Assembly (NCBI RefSeq): GCF_014646275.1 | Contig: NZ_BMND01000023.1 | Coordinates: forward strand, 53,733 to 117,732 | Direction: 5' to 3' | Source of the DNA: Streptomyces kronopolitis | GTDB taxonomy: Bacteria; Actinomycetota; Actinomycetes; Streptomycetales; Streptomycetaceae | Length of the DNA stretch: 64,000 nucleotides | In this document: positions 14,537-22,127 of the stretch, in pieces | Layout of the letters: each line of letters opens with the position of its first letter | Position numbering within the stretch: position 1 is the stretch's first letter | The notes under the pieces: generated by a model | The model's database searches: none | Seen by the model: the letters and a program-made list of their open reading frames with translations, nothing else | What the model was told of the DNA's origin: nothing | Program-made: the position numbers and the translations under genes

Positions 14537-16204
14537 TCACCTCGGCGACGGCTCCGTTTCGGGGGCCGCCGGGGCGTCCGACGTGAAGGTCTCCAGGGCC
14601 TCTGCCCCGTCCGACCCGTTCTGCTCCTCGTGCTCGGCGATCTCGGCCGCTGTGGCCAGCGCCAGGTTGGGGCCGCCGCCGAGCGGGGTCCAGTACACGG
14701 CGAAGTAGCCGTCCGCTACACCACCGGGGAGCTGGGTGTTGTCGAGGGACACCTTGACGGTGCCGCCCTTGGCGACGGGGACGGACATCTGGCTGTTCGC
14801 CTGCCGCGAGCCGTGGAAATGCGCCTGCGGCACGGAGATCCCGCGTGTCACGCCGGCCGTGGTCGCATACGCGGTGAAGTACGCGTTGAGCTCTCGCCAC
14901 GTGTTGTTGGTCGTGGACTGCAGGCACGTCAGAGCGAGGGTGAGGAACCCGTCGCCGTTCGCCCGGTAGGTGGTCTCTCGAAAACCGTGCCTGATGTAGT
15001 TGGAATGGAGCGCCTGCGCGCCGTTCTTGATGATGCCGACGGTGCCGTAGGCGTTGAGGTTGGTTCCCGCGGCGGTGTCCAGGCGGCCCGTCTTGAGCCA
15101 CAGGTACCCGTCGGCCCCGGGATCGACGGTGACGTTCTTGGTCGTCGTGGCCCCGTTGAGCGCGGTGGTGCCGGCGACCGTGAACTTGCTCAGGACATTG
15201 ACCTCGCGTCCCTCGGTGGAGAGGGTCAGCCGCCCCCCGATCGCGAGCGACCCGTAGGAGCCGCTGCCCTCAATGGTTCGGACGTGCAGGGTGTTTGCGG
15301 TGTTGACCGTGAGGTCCTTGGTGGTAGTGGCACCGGTGAGGTTGGCGGTGCCGGCGACCGTGAGGTTCTTGGTGCTGGTGGCGCCGTTGAGCTGGGCGGC
15401 ACCGTGGAGCTGCGTGGTGCCGTGCACGATGAGGTTGCCGATCTCCAGGTCCGGTTTGAGGACGGACACCTGGGCGGACAGGATCCGCACCACGGGGTTC
15501 GAGGCGTCGCCGGTGGTGCCCCGGAGGTAGAACGTGGTGTCCGACTTGACGTTGGTGATCCGCTTGGTGGTGTCCTTGGTGACATCGAGATTGGTGTCGC
15601 CGTACAGCAGCTCATAGGTGGCGTTGGCGGAGCGCTCCCAGGTCAGCGTGACATCGCCGCCGTTGTTGATGACCAGCGGCGTACAGATGAGGTTGCGCAG
15701 GTAGAAGTCCGCCGGGAATTTGCCCACGTTGAACGCGACGGTCCTGGACTGGAAGGCGCTGGAGCCGGTACGGGAGCTCTCGGTGATGGTGATCGGCGAG
15801 GTGCCGACCTTCCGGTTCACCGGGATCTCGGAGAGCTGGATGGTGAATCCGGTGTCCGGGCCGATCGGCGCATGGCCGGCCGACGGGGAGAAGACGAACT
15901 CCTTCGCGGCGGCGTCCAGTCGGGCCGTCCAGCCGGACAGGCTGATCCGCGGGGTGACCTTGGCCAGGTCCGTGGCGAGGTCCGGCGACATCGGGCCGGC
16001 CGGGACCTTGACCCGGATCCACTGCACATCCGCCGGCGTCCCGCTGTGCCGTGACCCGACGATGTGCAGCTCCCCCCGCTCCTCGGGCGCCTGGGGGTTC
16101 TCCGGTGACGCCTTCAGCGGGTCGGGGCTGGTGGTGAGGGTGTACGCGAGCAGGGGTTCGTTGGCGGTGGGGTCTGCGGTGCGGGTCGGGGAAACCAGGG
16201 CCAT
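14537..16204 (-). CDS. Fibre-like beta-repeat protein of unknown function
   Basis: A 555-residue protein with no signal peptide. A beta-sandwich-like region about 165-245 (GGDVTLTWERSANATYELLY, FYLRGTTGD) looks like an Ig/FN3 fold. From ~250 to ~370 come repeats of the form AGTxxLxGATTTKxLTV (for example AGTANLTGATTTKDLTV and AGTTALNGATTTKNVTV). Such repeats are typical of tail fibres or beta-helical stalks. A globular C-terminal part (~395-520) follows, then an acidic tail. AAGGAG lies 7 nt before ATG 16204. It is last in a four-gene run. A receptor-binding or structural fibre role is inference only. Confidence 0.8.
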   Translation of the reverse strand: MALVSPTRTADPTANEPLLAYTLTTSPDPLKASPENPQAPEERGELHIVGSRHSGTPADVQWIRVKVPAGPMSPDLATDLAKVTPRISLSGWTARLDAAAKEFVFSPSAGHAPIGPDTGFTIQLSEIPVNRKVGTSPITITESSRTGSSAFQSRTVAFNVGKFPADFYLRNLICTPLVINNGGDVTLTWERSANATYELLYGDTNLDVTKDTTKRITNVKSDTTFYLRGTTGDASNPVVRILSAQVSVLKPDLEIGNLIVHGTTQLHGAAQLNGATSTKNLTVAGTANLTGATTTKDLTVNTANTLHVRTIEGSGSYGSLAIGGRLTLSTEGREVNVLSKFTVAGTTALNGATTTKNVTVDPGADGYLWLKTGRLDTAAGTNLNAYGTVGIIKNGAQALHSNYIRHGFRETTYRANGDGFLTLALTCLQSTTNNTWRELNAYFTAYATTAGVTRGISVPQAHFHGSRQANSQMSVPVAKGGTVKVSLDNTQLPGGVADGYFAVYWTPLGGGPNLALATAAEIAEHEEQNGSDGAEALETFTSDAPAAPETEPSPR

Positions 16205-16227
16205 GGAGTGCTCCTTCAACCGTCGGG

Positions 16228-16267
16228 GGCCGCGCCGCCCTCCGCCGAGGAGGGGAGCGGCGCGGCC
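16228..16267 (-). other. Intergenic hairpin inside the four-gene run
   Basis: GGCCGCGCCGC and its complement form an 11-bp stem, with a second CCTCC/GGAGG helix stacked inside. It lies in the 79-nt gap between the 1144- and 555-residue genes and has no U-tract. It may lower or stabilise the downstream message rather than end transcription. Confidence 0.5.
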
Positions 16268-16283
16268 GGGGTGCTGAGGCGGC

Positions 16284-19200
16284 TCAGCGGTCGGTGCGGC
16301 TGTGCGCGGCGGCGTCGTCGAGGGTGAGGAAGCCGGAGCGGAGTTCGGGCGGGGCCAGCGGCAGGTCGTACGGGTCCTGGCTGAGGACCGGGAGTTCCTC
16401 CCAGGCGCGACCCCGCTTCTCGGTCCAGGTCCAGATGCCGACGACGCCCGCCGGGGTGGGCATCAGCACGGTCTCCTCGACCTCGTCCCGGGCGCCGCGC
16501 AGTCCGGTGGTGGCGGCCAGCAGGGGCCCGGTGCGGAAGTTCACCGTCATCCGCGCAATGGCCCGGTCGGTGAAGTCCTGGGGGACGAAGACGCGCTTGG
16601 TGGCGAGGATGTCGGTGGTGGCGTGCACGGCGGCGCGCGGATCGAGCAGCACGGTGGCGACGGCGGTGCGGTGGTCGCCGAAGGTGAGGCGCAGGCTGGG
16701 GGCGTCGCCGACCGGCCGCAGATAGCTGCCGCCGCCCTCGGCCGGGTCGATCACCGTCTCGAAGTGGTCGTAGTCGTCGTCGAGGACGTATCCGACGAGG
16801 CCGTCGTCGGTCTGCCCGGCCTCGCCGAGGCGGATCGCCCAGGCGTAGTCCGGCAGGTCCTGCGGCGGCGGGTCGAACAGCGCCTGCCAGCTGACGTCGG
16901 TGCGCAGCGGGCCGTGCAGGTCCATGGTCAGCCGGGTGCGCACCAGGGCGAGCGGCCGGCCCAGGAAGAAGCCGAGGCCGGGGTCGGCGGGGCCGTCCGG
17001 GTCGATGGTCTCCAGGGTCCGGTCGACCGTGGCCCGGAACGCGTCGAAGGTCTGCGGGCCGCGGCTGCGGACCGCGTTCAGCAGGTCGTAGGCGTGCCGG
17101 GAGCGGGCCCGCAGCTGCTCGAAGTCGGTGACCTCCGAGCCGGGCAGCACCGACCAGGAGACCTCCTTCCGCCCGGCGGTGTTCAGCGTCACCCGCAGTT
17201 CGCCGAGCGCCGCGCCGTCGGCCGCGTACACGACCAGGGAGCTGTCGAGGCGGTTGTGCAGCAGCCATGCGCAGACGGGGTTGGCGCCGGGGGTCAGGTC
17301 GATGTCGTCGTCGCCGGTGGCGGACAGGAAGTCGAAGCGCAGGCGGGCGGGCTGGAGCAGGCGCGGGCCGAGTTCGACGAGGCGGCCGCTGTCGTAGCCG
17401 CTGACCGGGTGGGCCGGCCGCATGGTGCGGGCCCTCTCGGGGCGGAAGTGGCCGGGGTTGTCGATCAGGTTGACGGCGCGTCCGAACCGGTCGACGACGG
17501 CCAGATCGAGGAAGGCCAGCTGCCCGGCGCGCAGTTCCTGGAACGTCGAGGGGGGCCATTCGTCCCAGTCGCTGGCGGGCAGGCCGCCGGGGTCCGGTGG
17601 CGGGTAGTCGCCGTTGCCGATGAGCGCGGCGGTCTCCCCGGTGGGCTGGAGGCCGGAGAGCGGCCGGCGTTGGGCGAGGGCCGCGCCGAATCCGTCCAGG
17701 GTCTGGGAGAGCAGGTCGCGTTCCCGTGCGCCGGAACGTACCCGGTGGACGGTGTCGGCGGGGAGGTCCGCGCGGAGGCGGGCGTAGCTCTCCAGGGCGC
17801 CGTCGAAGGCGTGGCCGGCGGCGGGGGCGAGCATCTGCCGTCCGGAGACGACCAGGGGGGTGCCGGGTTCGCCGGTGCCCTGCCACTGGTAGCGGGAGCG
17901 TTCGATGAACGCCCAGTGGTCGGTGTCGCCCTCGCGGAACGGCAGCGGGAAGTACTCGGCCTTCCACAGCAGGTACAGCGGTTGCCAGGGCATGCGCCAC
18001 GCGGCGGTGCCGTGGGCCGGCAGGGTGCCGGTGACCTCGCTGATCGCGCCGGTCTTTCGGGCCCGGTCGAGGATGAGGAACTCGCTGAGCAGGGCCGGGA
18101 AGCAGGCGGGCAGGTGGCTGAGGTCGACCTGCCGGGCGACCCCGGCGACCTCGGCGGTGGTGATGCCCGAGGCGCGGGTGACCAGCCGGTCGGGGGTGCG
18201 GCACGGCAGGGGCGTGTCCCGGGTGAGCGGGGCGTGCAGATGGGCGCCGTCGAGGGCGAGGACCGGGTCGGCGCTGTAGTCGTAGTCCTGGGCGGGGACG
18301 CGGATCAGCCGGCGGGCGGCGCGCGGCCCGTGGTCGGGGTAGAGGGCGGCGGTGCGCGCGGCCAGCTCGTCCTCGGTCCTGCCCCAGGGCACCGTGCGGC
18401 GCTGTTCGGCGAGCCGGCGGGCGAGGGCGGTGACCTGGCCGGCGGCGCCCTCGGGGTCCGCGAGGTCGAGTTCGGCACCGATCCGGTCGCGGAACTCGTC
18501 GGACTGGCGAGGCAGTTGGCTCAGCCACCACAGGTGGTAGAGGCGCTCCCGGGCGGCGTCGAGCGCGGCTTCGGTGGCGTCGTGCTCTTCCTGGCGGCGG
18601 TTGAGGGCGGCGACGGTGTCGGCCTCGGCCGCCCGGGCCGCGGGTGAGGCGGGTGCGGGGTCGTCGCCGCGTTCGCCGATGAACCAGCGGTAGCCGCCCG
18701 GGACCGGGCCGAAGGCGGCGTCGTGGGCGCGGCGGTCGGTGAGGAGGTCGGCCTCGGGGCGGTCGCGTTCGTCGAGGGCGTCGATGCCGCCGAGCAGGAA
18801 GGCGCGGAAGAGCTCCGCCTCCTGTGCGTCGAAGGCGCCGTCGCCGTCGGCCTGGGTGCCGATCTCGGCCGCCGCCTCGGCCACGCTGTTGGCGACGATG
18901 GCGGTGACGTCCTCCCGGCGGGGGCAGTCGGATTCCGGGACCGGGCCGGTGAGGTCCCAGTCCAGACCGAGCACGGTTCCGGTGTGGACGGAGATGCGGA
19001 TGCCGCTGCCGGAACCGGGGGGCCTGGTCCACCCCAGGCGGTCCAGGAGGGCGGTGAGGTCGTCGGTGCCGGCGAGGATGTCGCTGTCCGGGTCGGCGTA
19101 CCAGCCGGCGACGAAGTAGCTCAGCCGCTCCTTCTCCGGCACCCCCTCCAGCGTGTCGTGCAGGGAGAACACATTGGTGTTGTACGGCTGGAAGACGGCG

Positions 19201-19718
19201 AAGGTGGGCAGGCCGGGGCCGATGGCGGTGAGGAAGGGCGGGTGCGGGGCGGCCGGTTCGCGCCAGGGGCCGGTGAGTTCGTGGCACTTGCCGATCAGGG
19301 TGGCGGACGGCTCGTCGCTGTCCGGGTCCTGGAAGGAGACGGTGCCGTCCATCGGGTCGAGGTAGTCGCTCTCGACGACCCAGGCTGTCAGCGCGCGGGT
19401 GCCGTCGGTGTGGCGGACGACGAGCCAGCGGTTGGGGACGAGCGGGAAGTCGCCGACGCCCTCCTCCTCGTCGTGCCGGCCGCGGGTCAGCGCGGCCGGC
19501 AGTTCCCACTGGAGGTAGACGCCGAGCCGGTCCTCGCGGCCGGTCCATTCCTCGGCGCCGGCGAACGGCTCCGGCTCGGGCGCGACGCCGTCGCCGATGT
19601 CCTTGAAGTTGGCGATCCAGCGGTTGATCACGTGCTCACGGCCGGTGTCGCGGGTCTGGCGGTTGACGGCCAGCGCGGCGACCTCGACCGGTACGACCAG
19701 GGTGGTGTCCACGGACAT
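16284..19718 (-). CDS. Large protein of unknown function (1144 aa)
   Basis: No signal peptide, membrane span or catalytic motif was recognised. The N-terminus reads MSVDTTLVVPVEVAALAVN. Notable features are many Trp/Tyr-rich beta-like segments (GVYLQWELPAALTRG, DFPLVPNRWLVVRH, GYRWFIGERGDD) and a helical Glu/Arg-rich stretch near residues 370-410 that could be a coiled coil. Proline-flanked loops separate these blocks. The style is that of large structural or baseplate-like proteins. It sits between the 734- and 555-residue genes with gaps of 40 and 79 nt, so co-transcription is likely. AAAGGA is 12 nt upstream of ATG 19718. Confidence 0.8.
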   Translation of the reverse strand: MSVDTTLVVPVEVAALAVNRQTRDTGREHVINRWIANFKDIGDGVAPEPEPFAGAEEWTGREDRLGVYLQWELPAALTRGRHDEEEGVGDFPLVPNRWLVVRHTDGTRALTAWVVESDYLDPMDGTVSFQDPDSDEPSATLIGKCHELTGPWREPAAPHPPFLTAIGPGLPTFAVFQPYNTNVFSLHDTLEGVPEKERLSYFVAGWYADPDSDILAGTDDLTALLDRLGWTRPPGSGSGIRISVHTGTVLGLDWDLTGPVPESDCPRREDVTAIVANSVAEAAAEIGTQADGDGAFDAQEAELFRAFLLGGIDALDERDRPEADLLTDRRAHDAAFGPVPGGYRWFIGERGDDPAPASPAARAAEADTVAALNRRQEEHDATEAALDAARERLYHLWWLSQLPRQSDEFRDRIGAELDLADPEGAAGQVTALARRLAEQRRTVPWGRTEDELAARTAALYPDHGPRAARRLIRVPAQDYDYSADPVLALDGAHLHAPLTRDTPLPCRTPDRLVTRASGITTAEVAGVARQVDLSHLPACFPALLSEFLILDRARKTGAISEVTGTLPAHGTAAWRMPWQPLYLLWKAEYFPLPFREGDTDHWAFIERSRYQWQGTGEPGTPLVVSGRQMLAPAAGHAFDGALESYARLRADLPADTVHRVRSGARERDLLSQTLDGFGAALAQRRPLSGLQPTGETAALIGNGDYPPPDPGGLPASDWDEWPPSTFQELRAGQLAFLDLAVVDRFGRAVNLIDNPGHFRPERARTMRPAHPVSGYDSGRLVELGPRLLQPARLRFDFLSATGDDDIDLTPGANPVCAWLLHNRLDSSLVVYAADGAALGELRVTLNTAGRKEVSWSVLPGSEVTDFEQLRARSRHAYDLLNAVRSRGPQTFDAFRATVDRTLETIDPDGPADPGLGFFLGRPLALVRTRLTMDLHGPLRTDVSWQALFDPPPQDLPDYAWAIRLGEAGQTDDGLVGYVLDDDYDHFETVIDPAEGGGSYLRPVGDAPSLRLTFGDHRTAVATVLLDPRAAVHATTDILATKRVFVPQDFTDRAIARMTVNFRTGPLLAATTGLRGARDEVEETVLMPTPAGVVGIWTWTEKRGRAWEELPVLSQDPYDLPLAPPELRSGFLTLDDAAAHSRTDR

Positions 19719-19758
19719 GGTCCGGTGGTCCTTTCGTTCGTCGCTCAGCGGGTGCGGG

Positions 19759-21963
19759 TCACGGCCGGGAGAAGGTCTGCACCTGCGGGGCGTTGATCAG
19801 CTGGAGGGCGAACTGCGCGGACGAGATCCGCGGCACGCCGTGTGCCGCGGACAGGGCGGGGACCAGGGCGTCGCCGCTGCCGTGGACGTTGAGGACGTCC
19901 CGGCCGCCGGGGCGCAGGAAGCGGCCGAAGCCGGCCGGTCGCGGGAACTCGCCCTTGGGGTAGCCGATGCGGTCCCCGCTGATCTCGCGGAGTTCGACGG
20001 TGCCGACGTCGCCGATGCCGAAGCAGATGCCGCGCGGCGGTTCGGCCAGCTCGAAGCGGTCGATCAGCCGCGGGTAGAGCAGCAGTTGGGTGTCGGTGCC
20101 GTGGACGGCGGTGCGCAGCGGTGCGACGGGGGTGCCGTCGGCGTAGGCGGTGACGATGGTCCCGGGCCAGTCGGGGACCAGCCGGGAGCGCAGGAGCACC
20201 GCGCAGGCCGGGACCGGGCCACCGGTGGTGGCCAGGGCGTTGAGGTCGGCGTCCAGCGCGTGGCCGACGCCGATGCTGAGTGCGCCGTCGACGGCGGCCC
20301 GGATCCAGCAGGGGTCGGCGTAGGCGAAGCGGATGCTCTCCGGCGGCAGGGCCCGTTCGTCGGGGAGCAGGTGCTCCAGGCCGAGCATCTCCAGCCGTCG
20401 CAGCCGGTCGAGCCAGTCGGTCACGGTGGTGAACTCGTCCGGGGCGGCCCGGGTCAGCACGTCGGCGACGCCCGGGGCGGCGAGCAGGGCCCGCGGATCG
20501 GCGGGGGTGCGGCGGGCGCCGGTGCCGGCGGACCGGCGGTGGCCGGCCCGCAGCTCCTGCCCGGCCCGGTCCACCGCCCGGGTGAAGCGGGTGCCCTCGC
20601 CGTCCCGCAGCATCCGGTCGAACGCCTCGCACGCCAGGGGTGCGGTGAGCTGACGCGGGTTCACGGCCCGCCCGGCCAGGTCGGGGTGGGAGGCCAGGCG
20701 GCGCACGGCGGCGCGGGCGGCGGAGCGGAACTCCATCAGCGCGCTGCGGAAGCGGTCATCGGCCAGCGCGAGGAGCCGCCCGGCGGTGAAGGCGGCGGCG
20801 TAGGCGGTGTCGAAGACCCCGTACTTCTCCAGGTAGATCAGTGCCTCGCCGGGGGATTCCAGCCGGGTCGCCGCCGGGCCGGGCAGTTCGGCGGCGGGCC
20901 GGGCGGTGAGCGGGCCGCGGTGGAAGGCGACGGTGCGCTCGCCGGTCTCCAGGCGTTGCGGCAGCGCGACGGCGCCGGACGCCATCCGGTCGAGGGCCTC
21001 TTGCTGCGGGGCCGTCGGCCGGTCCGGTGCGGCGACCGGCACGCGCAGCCGCAGCTCCGCCTCGGGGCGCGGGGTGACGCCGTCGGTGGTGGCCAGGTGC
21101 TGGCAGACGTCGCCGAAGCCGGTCCCGGAGTCCGACTCGCTGGTGAAGCTCCAGCAGGCCAGGGAGGTCAGCCGGACGCCCGCGGACGGGGCCGGGGCGG
21201 TCAGGTAGCGGTCGAAGCCCTCCAGGGAGACGAGGTGGACGACGTGCCGGCCGCCGGTGGCGGCGGGGAACCGGTTCGCGACGACGATCGCGTTCAGCTC
21301 CTTCTCGTCCGGCTCCGGGTCGTCCCCGGCCCGGGTGGCGTCGGGCGGGCCGCCCTCCCGGACGTGGGCGAGGTAGCCCATCTCCACGGGCAGCGGCGCG
21401 ACCGCGTCGAAGAGCGCCGCCGGGACCAGGACCGTCGCGCAGTGCTCGTCGTACTCGTCGGGCCGCATGCTCTCCGGCGGCAGGGCGGGGGTCGCGCCGG
21501 GGCCCAGCCCGCCGTCGAGGTACTCGCGCACGGTGCCGGCGGTGACGGTGCCGACGGCGTCGCGGTCCTCGGGGAGTTCGTCCTCCCGGAACAACAGCAG
21601 GGCGAGCCAGGGGACTTCGCCCGGGTGGCCCGGTCCGAGCGGGCGGCTCCACGGCAGGCCGGGGGCGTCGAGGTTGAGGTGCGGCAGGGTCTGGCCGTAT
21701 GTGCCGACGGCGTCCGGCACGGGGAAGCGGGCGTTGATGCCGCCCGGGCCGAGGCCGAAGCGCGGCTGGACGACGTCGAACGGCTGCGGCGTGGCGTCGA
21801 TGACGCGGTCGCTGCCGTCGACGGCGCGGAGGATCTGCTGGTTGTCGATCCGGTACCGGCCGGCGTAGAGGGAGGGGATGCGGTGGTCGAAGAACCGGGT
21901 GCGGTGCCGGGCGGCGGGGGCGCTGGTGCGCGGCCGGGGCCCGGAATCGGGTGTGGTGGTCAC
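19759..21963 (-). CDS. Large protein of unknown function (734 aa)
   Basis: The gene starts at GTG 21963 with GAAAGG 7 nt before it; a much longer upstream open frame lacks coding character. There is no signal peptide. The N-terminal third has RFFDHRIPSLYAGRYRID and PWLALLLFREDELPED. The centre has an ANRFPAATGGRHVVHLVSLE strand region and a helical zone rich in Arg/Ala (about 380-480). The C-terminus contains LLLYPRLIDRFELAEPPRGI. No known domain is recognised. Gene order and spacing tie it to the large proteins on both sides. Confidence 0.8.
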   Translation of the reverse strand: MTTTPDSGPRPRTSAPAARHRTRFFDHRIPSLYAGRYRIDNQQILRAVDGSDRVIDATPQPFDVVQPRFGLGPGGINARFPVPDAVGTYGQTLPHLNLDAPGLPWSRPLGPGHPGEVPWLALLLFREDELPEDRDAVGTVTAGTVREYLDGGLGPGATPALPPESMRPDEYDEHCATVLVPAALFDAVAPLPVEMGYLAHVREGGPPDATRAGDDPEPDEKELNAIVVANRFPAATGGRHVVHLVSLEGFDRYLTAPAPSAGVRLTSLACWSFTSESDSGTGFGDVCQHLATTDGVTPRPEAELRLRVPVAAPDRPTAPQQEALDRMASGAVALPQRLETGERTVAFHRGPLTARPAAELPGPAATRLESPGEALIYLEKYGVFDTAYAAAFTAGRLLALADDRFRSALMEFRSAARAAVRRLASHPDLAGRAVNPRQLTAPLACEAFDRMLRDGEGTRFTRAVDRAGQELRAGHRRSAGTGARRTPADPRALLAAPGVADVLTRAAPDEFTTVTDWLDRLRRLEMLGLEHLLPDERALPPESIRFAYADPCWIRAAVDGALSIGVGHALDADLNALATTGGPVPACAVLLRSRLVPDWPGTIVTAYADGTPVAPLRTAVHGTDTQLLLYPRLIDRFELAEPPRGICFGIGDVGTVELREISGDRIGYPKGEFPRPAGFGRFLRPGGRDVLNVHGSGDALVPALSAAHGVPRISSAQFALQLINAPQVQTFSRP

Positions 21964-22127
21964 GGACGTGCCTTTCGACAGGACGCGGTGGGGCGCGGCG
22001 GGACGCGGTGGGGTGCGGCAGAGCGCGGTGGTGGAGGGCGCCGTGGCGGACGCGGGCTGGGCGCCGCGGCGCCGGGCCGGTGTGCACGGTGGGCGCCCGG
22101 CGGGTCCGTGCGTGCGGACCGGGCGGG

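Noticed and set aside
16302..18647. 781-residue plus-strand frame
   Set aside because: It is wholly antisense to the 1144-residue gene, whose third positions are G/C-rich in the minus frame. The product is Gly/Ala/Val filler.
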